Part shown: positions 42,801 through 50,280 of the stretch, in pieces
Numbering within the stretch: the stretch's first letter is position 1
How the letters are laid out: each line of letters starts with the position of its first letter
Notes under the pieces: model-generated
Database searches by the model: none
Told to the model about the DNA's origin: nothing
Seen by the model: the letters and a program-made list of their open reading frames with translations, nothing else
Assembly: GCA_902794825.1 (NCBI GenBank)
Contig: CADBIU010000003.1
Location: 1-50,369, forward strand
Direction: 5' to 3'
DNA from: an uncultured Lachnospiraceae bacterium
GTDB lineage: Bacteria; Bacillota; Clostridia; Lachnospirales; Lachnospiraceae
Length of the DNA stretch: 50,369 nucleotides
Made by a program: the position numbers and the translations under genes

Positions 42801-43895
42801 GACCAGGAGAGTGCCGCTCACTGTCTTTAATTTGGTAAAATGCCGGGTGACGTCCTGGCCGGCCTTGTTGAAGATGGCATAATTATCGACCGGGTTGTCG
42901 CTCTCGCCCGCGTCCGTGCGGCTGCCGCCGGCGCTGGCCTTTACGGTAAAAATAGAAGGAAGACCGTCGACCAGAATGTCCGAGCTGCGGGTCAGGGGCT
43001 GGCCGTCGTAATACTTACTGGCGCTCTGCGCAATCAGGGTGACGGGACTGTCCCAGGTCCAGTCGCCGTCCGCAGTGTAGAGCCCGGCAAGGTCTGTGAT
43101 GTCGATATCATCCGCGACGTCGCACGCTTCCTGGACACGATCTACAATAGAGGCGCTGCTCGCCACCTGATCCTTGACAAAGCCCTCGATATCTTCTTTG
43201 GTAAGATCGGAGACTTTGGGCTCCGGGATTCCCTCGGCGTCCTCGCTGTATTCGGGCACAGTCGCTTTTTTGCCAGCTTCGACGGCGACAGTCTGCTGCC
43301 TGTTGGAATTGTCCATATAAGTGATCTGGGCGGTACCTTCCAGCACGCCGATCTGGGAGATGCTGACAATATGGCCCTTCTCGGGGGAGAGACCCTTGAG
43401 GTCTACAGATTCCATTCCGGCTGCGGTCTCATCCGTGACTGGCTCGCTGGAGACATAGACAATAGTTCCGCGAATTCCGATGGCCATGGTGGCTGTAGTG
43501 ACATCCATTGTTTCGTTGGCGCCCAGTTTATTGCTTACGTCCAGGAATATTTTGCCCTCAGTGAGGTTCATTGAGACTGCGCCGTTCTGCTTTTGGAATT
43601 CTACGCGGCTCTTCTCATCCAGCGTGACGATCCTGCCCTCATCGAGGCCGACGGAGGCAGTACTGGCCGCGGCAGTTTTCATGGATTCACCGCTGCTAAG
43701 CCGAGCGTTTTCCATGACTGCGCGCGGCTTCCCGGAAGCATCCTGGATCTCCACAGTCCCTTCGTGGCGGAGCAGACGCATCGTAGTCGAAGTGTAGGAA
43801 TCCGCAAGGGCGGTCTGCGGGTACAGACCGGCGAGCAGAACGAGAGCGATCATGCATGTAATAATTATGGCGAATAAGCGGCCTTGCCTTTTCAT
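39825..43895 (-). CDS. Large secreted protein with FecR-like domain and MBG repeats
   Basis: 1356 residues with an AGGAGG site. A signal peptide (about 1-31, ending TALADS) is followed by a FecR-like domain (about 45-155; ARLSSGESMKT, VTLDEKSRVEF, TMAIGIRGTIVYV). At least six MBG/YDG-type repeats follow, each with K-x-YDG then GTLTVTP-like endings (KYYDGQPLT, KVYDGTVLT, KTYDGTPLT, KTYDGTALT, KEYDGEPLM, KVYDGETLF). A low-complexity Ala/Ser/Gly stretch (about 520-560) and a Glu/Pro/Ser-rich tail (last about 100 residues) are present. There is no LPxTG or C-terminal membrane anchor, so attachment is unclear. It is probably a cell-wall-associated or released adhesin-like protein. It is divergent from the TIR operon, with 331 bases between, so the two may be co-regulated. 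The molecular role is unknown. Confidence 0.85.
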   Translation of the reverse strand: MKRQGRLFAIIITCMIALVLLAGLYPQTALADSYTSTTMRLLRHEGTVEIQDASGKPRAVMENARLSSGESMKTAAASTASVGLDEGRIVTLDEKSRVEFQKQNGAVSMNLTEGKIFLDVSNKLGANETMDVTTATMAIGIRGTIVYVSSEPVTDETAAGMESVDLKGLSPEKGHIVSISQIGVLEGTAQITYMDNSNRQQTVAVEAGKKATVPEYSEDAEGIPEPKVSDLTKEDIEGFVKDQVASSASIVDRVQEACDVADDIDITDLAGLYTADGDWTWDSPVTLIAQSASKYYDGQPLTRSSDILVDGLPSIFTVKASAGGSRTDAGESDNPVDNYAIFNKAGQDVTRHFTKLKTVSGTLLVVPAPLTIHTGTAEKVYDGTVLTEPDAYVTFYKGGDSREVPWRNTSYVVTEPAANVSYDNQTLYGICGVIWVNAANPLTGERREIQLKAGQKLTVFISDLAGKQSIELKIEKLTENDLPAELLRLYADNPALLEQACKDTGWNISLIRGRIEALTATSSGGGAASGDAAASSGAASGGAAASGGAASGGATASGDAMIEQGGLMIRESESDRLMQNLTNVRITVDTDITDYNNRALGSEEAHYSGLAVDESIKVTPTGRQTSVGTSINTYTIDWGTADRSNYEVSEDLGTLTVTPASATITTGSASKTYDGTPLTNSEASISGLVAGETATVTATGTITEVGTSVNTYTIDWGTASPGNYTVSEDLGTLQVTAAAPTPVPAPYGPVTLTSASASKTYDGTALTDSSVTAEGLPSGFTVSATVSGSQTDAGSSANTIASYTIYDASGNDVTDQFPKVTLQSGTLTVDPFPVEFDLGFRGEEIIDEGSDPGSGDGGSGSGSGDSSPAVFEYMGHPYFPEWVWASYEGTDEPVDPIDWNYDGEVAGAYSFTFTLPYGAKLELNGMGYRDAGSYTFEPESTFLEGKKTNYEISFANNKLEITPAPLTITASATKEYDGEPLMGSDAVKIEGLAEGESISVTATGTITNAGTTDNPYTVDWLDTNPNNYTVTQEPGVLEITPKKVTITTGSTDKVYDGETLFYNSYELSPSDPWVNGAAPKITVTGSIKNVGFTPNTCMVEWKGVNPNNYTVTQELGTLTVKPVELVLIQNCAFGVSGNITIESYGLEVQQGNNVDPPHYEVTPMGENRWWIQFDWGDKIEARIAVTTDETSYTITPDYDFVLGDSGNYKIDTVDATGEFDIPPVYPIGGFGMGRPAALSRSVGQAVASDDKGSVSSDRVDQQEPPLEGSDPSESIQDAGQANEDDPEEPSEEALEPISDEPQEEPLDEPYVEPFEEEIPEEEPQEDSSEEEPKEETSQENSSEEETSQENSSEGEL

Positions 43896-43931
43896 AGGGA
43901 GAACCTCCTGAAGAGAAGATAATTGTTGGTA

Positions 43932-43945
43932 TCCGATATATCGGA
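43932..43945. promoter_or_regulatory. Palindrome upstream of the FecR/MBG gene
   Basis: TCCGATATATCGGA is a perfect 14-base palindrome 37 bases upstream of the minus-strand start. It may be an operator. No minus-strand promoter is convincing. Confidence 0.35.
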
Positions 43946-44101
43946 AGATAATAACCCAATATAATTATGGCAGAGGGTGGGGGAGATTACAAGGAAGGGC
44001 ATGAGAGAATTCGGAGCTGAGCGCGATGTCTGAGAACGGCAGCGTAAAGCAGGATAGTTTAGTTGGCCTGCTGCATAGAAAGAGTGCCCAAAATCTTGGG
44101 T

Positions 44102-44118
44102 TGACCACATTGTGGTCA
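44102..44118. promoter_or_regulatory. 17-base palindrome between divergent genes
   Basis: TGACCACATTGTGGTCA is fully symmetric. It ends 26 bases before the -35 box of the plus-strand promoter, a typical activator position, and could also serve the divergent gene. Confidence 0.5.
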
Positions 44119-44144
44119 GGCCCTGCATTTAAAATATTACGGGC

Positions 44145-44173
44145 TTGTTAACAAAATATTTCTGTGATATAAT
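44145..44173 (+). promoter_or_regulatory. Strong promoter of the TIR operon
   Basis: TTGTTA (44145-44150), 17 bases, TATAAT (44168-44173), with an extended -10 TG one base upstream. Transcription should start near 44180. Confidence 0.88.
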
Positions 44174-44226
44174 AACGTTGGGTTAATAGACGAAATCTTG
44201 AACCTCGTGACAAGGAGGTAATGACT

Positions 44227-47205
44227 GTGAGAATGAATTCTCGTTTTTTATCCGGATTTCTTCTGAGTGTTATCCTGGCGGCCGGGATGAACTGCCGCGC
44301 CTTGGCTGACAGCGCAGAAAATAATGCCTCTGCGAGCGTATACACAGAGCAGGCAGAGCAAGCGGACCTCGGCGAAGGCGATAATAATGCTTCGCCGGAT
44401 GTCTCCCAAGACGCTTCTGATCATTCTGAAGACGTTTCCAGCGAGGATTCGCAGGAAGATAATGGAGGTGTCGCTGATAGTGCTGCCGTTAGTGCCGCCG
44501 AAGCCGCTAAAGAGGCAGACACCGACGGCCCGGATACCAACGGGCAAGACGCCGCCGAAGATATCGAAGAGGAAAGTATCACCGAAATCGCCACCGAAGA
44601 TATCGAAGAGGAAAGTACCACCGAAATCGCCGGTGAAGATTCCGAGGAAAATAATATCGATGCCGCCGAGACCCCAAGCGCCAACGATGAATTGGGCGGC
44701 CTGCAGCCCGCTGTTCTTCCAGAGGCCGTAAATGCAGCGGCTCCGGAAACCCGGGATATCGCGCAGCCTTCCTATAACGCCATTGTCTCTGACAACACCG
44801 TCTCCGCCGCCGAAAAAGGCGTCTCCATAGACGGCGTCGAGGTGGAAGACGGCCAGGAAGCCGCGGACGGAAGCTGGCGCTACCTGGGCGATTCCGGGCG
44901 GCTGGTGATGATCGATCATGACGGTTCAGACGAGAGTTTTGCGGTCGCAGAGGGCGGCGTCACTGTTTTGGCAGCCGGGATCAATAAGATTGGCAAGCTC
45001 TTATGCAACGGGAACGTGGCGATCCTCGGCACCGGCATTATGATGGTGGACGAGGTGGAGATGGGCGCGGACAGCACCCTGAGCCTCCAGACGAACACGG
45101 ACATTTACGAAGACGGGACCGGGAGCGTGGCCTTTTTCCTCAAGACGGGGGAAAAAGAGTATACGCTGGCAAACGGCGACATCGGCGTCACCGGCATTTT
45201 GGACGAGCAATACACGGTAAAAGGCGTAAAACTGATCGTTCCGAGCCAGTCAAAACTTCTTCTTAACAGCGTAGGATCGGCTCTGAATCCGAGTACCGGA
45301 GAGGTCACCTATTATTTTGGAGGAATTTTCGAGGATGGGGCATACATTCCGAGTTCCGGCGTCGAACTGACAGAGAGCACGTCCAGCCTCACGATCTCTG
45401 ACGGCGCGTCTTTGTATGTTGAGGATGGCGCAGAGATCAGTATGCTGAAGTTGGATGGCCGCGAAAACGACACGATCTGGCGTCCGACGCTTCAGACCGA
45501 GGGAACAGGTGTGCTTAACGTGGACGGCATTGTGTCCGGCGAGGGCATTGTAAAAGTCCTCGGAGCGGCAGGCACACTGCAGGGAAGCGGCAGGATCATC
45601 GCTCAAAAGATCAACGTGTCGTCTTCCGCGCTGAACGGAAATGAGTTGACCCTGAAGGCAAATAATATCCATGTCACAGGGGGCGGGACGGCTGACAGAT
45701 TGTCGGTCGCGAATTCCTGCGTGACACTTTTTGATGAGGTGACGATCAACAATTTTAAAAACGTAGGGGTCGCCCATGTCATTTTAAAAAAGAGCGCGAC
45801 GTTCGGAAACATGGACGTCAGCGACATCGTATATTTATGCACGGACAAAGATTACGGTGATTACGGCAATATAACAGGTTCTGTCATCGGCAGGATCAGC
45901 GGCAGCGGAGTCTTATGCTTCAGCACCGGAATCTATCAGATTGCGGAGAGTGCTTTAAGGGACGGCGTCGCCATAGACCCGGACGGCGGAGCGCTGGTCT
46001 ATGATTACTCCACCACCGGGGTGACGGACTATTCTGTCGTGCCGCTGCATGCGTCCCCTGCCGATATCACGGATCTCGCGCAGGGAGATGAGATCCCGAT
46101 GTCCATCGCTATCATCGATGTTGAAATATATTCGGATCCTGATAAAAAGCAGACGATGGCCGGCACCAATAAAATACTTGATCCGGCGGATTATGAGACG
46201 GCGGCTCCTGTTTTTACATCCGGCCAGAAGATCGATCTCAGAGTGATCAAGGCATATGCGGAGATGCTCTGTCAGAATGCGACCGATCAATATGGAAATA
46301 GTATTACAACGACATCGCTCGTTGTTGAACTGGTCAAGAAATCCGGGGAAGACATCCTGAGCACCACTTTCTATATAAATAAGAGTGAGAACGAAATAAT
46401 GGGAGAAGTTTCCTCTGAAGACGTGGATCTCATCCGGCTGATGATCCTGGTCGAAAGACAGAATGGCAACGCAGGAAGCACCGCGACCTCGACCAATACC
46501 GCATATACAGGTACCGGCGTACTCGGCGGTTCCGGAGCCGGTTCCGTGAAAGGCGGGCAGAGCAGTCTGCTTTTCAAGGGAAATCCTGCGCCTCAGCCGG
46601 ACCCGGATCCTCAGCCCGACCCGGACCCGCAGCCGGATCCTCAGCCCGACCCGAAGCCGCAGCCGAATCCGACTCCGACGCCTGATCCCGCGCCGGGCCC
46701 CAATACGGATACGAACTCCAAATCAGGGACTGATTCCGGCAGATCCGACGATTCCGGAAACACTTCGGGGACGAGATCTTCCACGTCCGGATGGCGCATG
46801 ATCATCACAAAGGACAGGGATTTTACGAAGGATAAGGATTTTTATAAAGATAAAGAGTATTACCTGGTCCGCGCTTACCGCGGCGCCAAGGAGATCACGG
46901 AAGTGAGTGAGTTGATCCAGGTTGAGATCAAAAACTGGAAACTACCTGAAGGCTGGGACAAGGACTTTATCTTCGCCGTGTTCAAGGATGTGGATAAGGA
47001 CGGCAAAGAAATCCTTACCGCTTTCCGGGCGGTCTGGGATTCTGTGACAAACACGCTGACCTTCAAGACGAACCGCACCGGTCATTTTGCCCTGGTGAGC
47101 ATGCCGTTTGAGTTTGATCTTGAATTGTTCAAAAAGGAGTTTTACGCGGTGCTGGCTGAGCTCGACGTTATCAAAGAGCTGCCGCTGCGGCAGGATGTGA
47201 AATGA
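44227..47205 (+). CDS. Secreted acidic, proline-rich surface protein
   Basis: 992 residues from a GTG at 44227, which stands 8 bases from the AAGGAGG site; an ATG at 44221 is too close and one at 44233 is possible. A signal peptide (about 1-28, ending CRALADS) leads to an acidic, low-complexity region (to about 150) with a 13-residue tandem repeat. A long beta-rich region follows (about 190-740; repeated IxGxGxL patterns that suggest a beta-solenoid or adhesin-like fold), then a PDPQPDP-type stretch (about 780-820), a Ser/Gly/Thr linker, and a C-terminal domain of about 130 residues with many Lys/Asp (KDRDFTKDKDFYKDKEYY). I do not recognise a family and see no LPxTG. Its stop overlaps the ATG of the TIR-like gene, which ties a secreted protein to two TIR-type membrane proteins. 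Confidence 0.8.
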   Translation: MRMNSRFLSGFLLSVILAAGMNCRALADSAENNASASVYTEQAEQADLGEGDNNASPDVSQDASDHSEDVSSEDSQEDNGGVADSAAVSAAEAAKEADTDGPDTNGQDAAEDIEEESITEIATEDIEEESTTEIAGEDSEENNIDAAETPSANDELGGLQPAVLPEAVNAAAPETRDIAQPSYNAIVSDNTVSAAEKGVSIDGVEVEDGQEAADGSWRYLGDSGRLVMIDHDGSDESFAVAEGGVTVLAAGINKIGKLLCNGNVAILGTGIMMVDEVEMGADSTLSLQTNTDIYEDGTGSVAFFLKTGEKEYTLANGDIGVTGILDEQYTVKGVKLIVPSQSKLLLNSVGSALNPSTGEVTYYFGGIFEDGAYIPSSGVELTESTSSLTISDGASLYVEDGAEISMLKLDGRENDTIWRPTLQTEGTGVLNVDGIVSGEGIVKVLGAAGTLQGSGRIIAQKINVSSSALNGNELTLKANNIHVTGGGTADRLSVANSCVTLFDEVTINNFKNVGVAHVILKKSATFGNMDVSDIVYLCTDKDYGDYGNITGSVIGRISGSGVLCFSTGIYQIAESALRDGVAIDPDGGALVYDYSTTGVTDYSVVPLHASPADITDLAQGDEIPMSIAIIDVEIYSDPDKKQTMAGTNKILDPADYETAAPVFTSGQKIDLRVIKAYAEMLCQNATDQYGNSITTTSLVVELVKKSGEDILSTTFYINKSENEIMGEVSSEDVDLIRLMILVERQNGNAGSTATSTNTAYTGTGVLGGSGAGSVKGGQSSLLFKGNPAPQPDPDPQPDPDPQPDPQPDPKPQPNPTPTPDPAPGPNTDTNSKSGTDSGRSDDSGNTSGTRSSTSGWRMIITKDRDFTKDKDFYKDKEYYLVRAYRGAKEITEVSELIQVEIKNWKLPEGWDKDFIFAVFKDVDKDGKEILTAFRAVWDSVTNTLTFKTNRTGHFALVSMPFEFDLELFKKEFYAVLAELDVIKELPLRQDVK
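44554..44631 (+). repeat. 39-bp in-frame tandem repeat
   Basis: Two copies (44554-44592, 44593-44631) encode EDIEEES(I/T)TEIA-type units in the acidic region of the secreted protein. A third, diverged start (GGTGAAGATTCC) follows. Confidence 0.85.
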
Positions 47206-48050
47206 AAATGGACCGATATGACATCTGCATAACGGCGCTTCCCGGGGACGCTGAAATGGCCGGCGCGCTCCGGGACAGCATCTTCCATTTCCGATTACCC
47301 AAGGGGACTGTGCTGTCCACTGAACCGGGTTATAACCGGATCGTGATGGACCTGACCGGATCGGATCTGGATGAAGCGGCCTGCGACCTGCTTTCGCGGA
47401 GCCGCTTTCTTTTGCTGCTCTGTTCTCGCAAGACCAGGGAAAATAAGGGGACGAGGGATCGTCTGGACTATTTTCGCAGGATCCGGGGCGGAGACCATGT
47501 TATTTTAGTGCTGCTCGAGGGGGAGCCGGATGAGGCTTTTCCGGACAACTTCTCCGAGCAAAAACTGGTGCGCCATATCATGCCGGACATGTCCGTCGTG
47601 GAGCGGATGGAGAAGATTGAGCCGGTCGCCGCGGATCTGCGGGGGGACACGGCTTCCCGATGCCGCGAGGCCCTTCGGTACGAGACGGTGCGTATCATCG
47701 CCGCTGTCCTGGGGATCCATCCGGACGTCCTGATGCAGCGTCACAGGGCCAGGCGCAGACGGGCAGTCATGGCATCTTTGGCCCTGGCGGGGGCGATTTC
47801 CCTCGCTGCGGCAGGGATTTTCCTGCGGCTCGGCCTGATCGCCAAAAGAGAGGGCGACATCGCCCGTGAACAGACGCGGCTGAGCGTCGAGATCGTCGAG
47901 AGGACCCTCGAGGACCTGCCTGTTTTGTTCGAGGGGGACGAGAACGCGCTGGAATATGTGGAACAAGCCATGGAATCGGCCCGCGAGTCACTCAGGGAAC
48001 TGGGCCTGGATGAGCCGGCCTCTTCAGAAAACGGGGAGGCGGCGCCATGA
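47202..48050 (+). CDS. TIR-like membrane protein lacking the catalytic Glu
   Basis: 282 residues, starting in an ATGA overlap with the secreted-protein gene. Residues 1-150 align by pattern with the TIR domain of the next gene: RYDICITA for NYDIFLSY, RSRFLLLLCS for STNCLVVVCS. Where the neighbour has SPWVDRE, this one has NKGTRDR, so the Glu expected for NAD cleavage is Arg87. A basic stretch (HRARRRR, about 181-187) and one membrane helix (about 189-212) come next, then a short Glu-rich tail (about 65 residues). I read it as a non-enzymatic TIR-fold partner of the 48047 protein; the TIR assignment itself rests on that pattern match and needs structure prediction. Confidence 0.65.
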   Translation: MKMDRYDICITALPGDAEMAGALRDSIFHFRLPKGTVLSTEPGYNRIVMDLTGSDLDEAACDLLSRSRFLLLLCSRKTRENKGTRDRLDYFRRIRGGDHVILVLLEGEPDEAFPDNFSEQKLVRHIMPDMSVVERMEKIEPVAADLRGDTASRCREALRYETVRIIAAVLGIHPDVLMQRHRARRRRAVMASLALAGAISLAAAGIFLRLGLIAKREGDIAREQTRLSVEIVERTLEDLPVLFEGDENALEYVEQAMESARESLRELGLDEPASSENGEAAP

Positions 48051-50167
48051 GTAACAATTACGATATTTTTCTCAGTTACCGCCACAAACCGCTGGATGAG
48101 GAGGTCACCAGACGGGTTTTTAACGCGCTTGAGAGCTACAGGCTGCCGAAAGCCCTGAAGGAACGGGGCTGTCAGGACATCGAGAGGGTGTTCCGGGACA
48201 CGGAGGAGCTGGCCGTAAGGGAGATCCTCACGGAGACTATCGACGAGGCTCTGCGCTCCACCAACTGTCTGGTCGTTGTCTGCTCGACAGATACGCCGGA
48301 CTCCCCGTGGGTGGACCGCGAAGTGGCTATGTTTATCCGCATGGGCCGCGCTGAGCATATCTATCCTTTGCTGATCAGCGGTGACCCGGAACGGTCATTT
48401 CCGCCGTCCCTGAAGCTGGTGCCGGACGTGATGGACCGTCTGATGGACGTGCGCGGCCCGGACAACGACCCCAAAAAGATCATGGCCCGGGTGGAAACGG
48501 CACTCCTGACAGTCATTGCCGCGATCGCCGGCTGCGATGACGACGATCTCGTCCGGGAACACACTCTGCGGCGGAACCGTCGTTTTGCCGCCGGAATCGC
48601 AGCAGCCCTGTGCACCATGGCGGTCATCGTCGGCGTCTCGGCGGGACTTATGAAAACAGCTTCGGCGTACCGGGACACGGCGCGCCTCCGCGAGCAGGCA
48701 TCGATGCGCATTCTCAATGAACTCACGTATTCCCTGCCGGATCACCTGACGAACGTACCCGGCGCTTACAGCCGGATCGAGAGCATCCTGCGCCGGAACA
48801 CGGAGGACCTGAACGCCATTGCCCGCCTGTCCGAGAACCGGGAAGCTGCGGAGTTCGAGGCCGCCGCCAACTATGAGAAGCTGGCATCCGCGGAGAGAGT
48901 TTTGGGGGCGTACGACGAAGCGCTGTCCTCGGAGAATGACGCGATCGCGATTTTTGAGGAGCTGGCGAAAGCCGGATACGAGGGGAGTCCGCAGGCGCTT
49001 GCCTCCGCATACAACAACCGGGGTGGGATCCTGAGCGCCGCCGGCCGCTACGATGAGGCCGGGGCGGATTACAGCAATGCGATCCGCCTCATGGAGGAGG
49101 ACGGCAGTCCGGACTTGATGATGCTGGGCAATCTTTACTTCAATGCCGGTGCGAATGCTCTCAATTGGGGGGACCATCGGCTCGCCGCGGACTATTTTGA
49201 GACAAGCCTGTCTCTTTTGGAGAAGGCGGGAGAGACAGATGAAAGTCTCGGCTCCCTGGCGAAGGTCAATTATAACTATGGAGTTCTGCTTTACCGGGGA
49301 GGAAATTACGCGGCGGCTGAGGAGAAGCTTCTGGCTGCCTGCGGTTTTTTTGAATCGTTAAAAGAAAGCACGGATTCCCTGCAGAACCGGAGCGATTATA
49401 TCCGCACGGGTTCTCTTTTGGCGGCATGCATGAGTGACCAAGGTCGTTTCGAAGAGGCGGACGGGTACTACAGACAGGCGGCGGAGGCTGCCGAAGAGCT
49501 GGCGCGCGACGAGGACAACGTCGAGTTCCAGCTGTTGCTGGCGGAAATCTACAACAACTGGGGGCTCTGTTACAATACGAGGGGCGATTACGCGGCGGCA
49601 GACCGGTACTATTCGCTTTCGGCGGATGCCTACAGACAAATGATGGAGCGCACCGGATCCGGGCAAAACACGGCTCTCTACGCACTCGCGCTCCTGAATA
49701 TCGGAGAAAACGCGTTCAAAGCCGGGGAGTATGCTGCCTCAAGGGAAAAATTCGATGCAGGGCTCAGCTTATACAGCGAAGTCTGCGAGGCGCTGGGGAC
49801 GTACGACACGGCACAGTATTACGCCTGGTCGTCCTATTATCAGCTGATCCACGAGCGGGATTTCGACGCGGCGCTTTTCAACGCGTTGACGGCATGGCAG
49901 CTGCAGCCGGACAGTGTGCTGGTCGGCCTCAACTTGGCGTATGCATGCCTCTACTGCGGGTATTATGATGACGCGGACAAGCTTTTTACGGAGATCGCGG
50001 CGCTCGGGCGGGGACAGGCGGAAGCGATCCGGCTGGACCTCGCGGCGCAGGAGCGAGCGGGGCTGACGTCGGAGCACACTGCTGCGGTGCTGGAGATTGA
50101 CGTCGGAGCACACTGCTGCGGTGCTGGAGATGTTGACACCTTGGTACCGTGTACCTTTGCGGTGTGA
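48047..50167 (+). CDS. TIR domain / membrane helix / TPR protein
   Basis: 706 residues, starting in an ATGA overlap with the previous gene. The TIR domain (about 4-160) has YDIFLSYRH (5-13), VFRDTEEL (48-55), CLVVVCSTDTPDSPWVDREV (74-93) with the likely catalytic Glu92, and YPLLISGDPERSFP. A membrane helix at about 179-201 follows. From about 270 on there are tetratricopeptide-like repeats (EAAANYEKLASAERVLGAYDEAL, ASAYNNRGGILSAAGRYDEA and others) that would lie outside the membrane if the TIR domain is inside. TIR domains act as NAD-consuming enzymes or as signalling adaptors. The outward repeats could sense the secreted protein of the same operon; that is inference. A 34-bp duplication near the 3' end shifts the frame of the last 22 residues or so. 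Confidence 0.87.
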   Translation: MSNNYDIFLSYRHKPLDEEVTRRVFNALESYRLPKALKERGCQDIERVFRDTEELAVREILTETIDEALRSTNCLVVVCSTDTPDSPWVDREVAMFIRMGRAEHIYPLLISGDPERSFPPSLKLVPDVMDRLMDVRGPDNDPKKIMARVETALLTVIAAIAGCDDDDLVREHTLRRNRRFAAGIAAALCTMAVIVGVSAGLMKTASAYRDTARLREQASMRILNELTYSLPDHLTNVPGAYSRIESILRRNTEDLNAIARLSENREAAEFEAAANYEKLASAERVLGAYDEALSSENDAIAIFEELAKAGYEGSPQALASAYNNRGGILSAAGRYDEAGADYSNAIRLMEEDGSPDLMMLGNLYFNAGANALNWGDHRLAADYFETSLSLLEKAGETDESLGSLAKVNYNYGVLLYRGGNYAAAEEKLLAACGFFESLKESTDSLQNRSDYIRTGSLLAACMSDQGRFEEADGYYRQAAEAAEELARDEDNVEFQLLLAEIYNNWGLCYNTRGDYAAADRYYSLSADAYRQMMERTGSGQNTALYALALLNIGENAFKAGEYAASREKFDAGLSLYSEVCEALGTYDTAQYYAWSSYYQLIHERDFDAALFNALTAWQLQPDSVLVGLNLAYACLYCGYYDDADKLFTEIAALGRGQAEAIRLDLAAQERAGLTSEHTAAVLEIDVGAHCCGAGDVDTLVPCTFAV
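50064..50131 (+). repeat. 34-bp perfect tandem duplication
   Basis: TGACGTCGGAGCACACTGCT and the next 14 bases (50064-50097) are repeated at 50098-50131. As 34 is not a multiple of three, the second copy is read in another frame and changes the C-terminus of the TIR-TPR protein. Confidence 0.95.
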
Positions 50168-50214
50168 TTACAGATGTTACATAATAATTAAGTCCGGGGG
50201 AGAAGGGAAAGTGG

Positions 50215-50280
50215 TTGACAGCCTGGATATTATGTAATAAAATTCGTGTATTCGAATCTATTCGATTACAAATAGATTCG
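50215..50280 (+). promoter_or_regulatory. Strong promoter with a hairpin in the leader, near the right edge
   Basis: TTGACA (50215-50220), 17 bases, TAAAAT (50238-50243). The leader contains a 10-bp perfect inverted repeat CGAATCTATT (50253-50262) / AATAGATTCG (50271-50280). The driven gene lies outside the window; no start codon is convincing before 50369. Confidence 0.8.

Noticed and set aside
44221..44226. ATG at 44221 as start of the secreted protein
   Set aside because: Only two bases from the AAGGAGG site; GTG 44227 has normal spacing.
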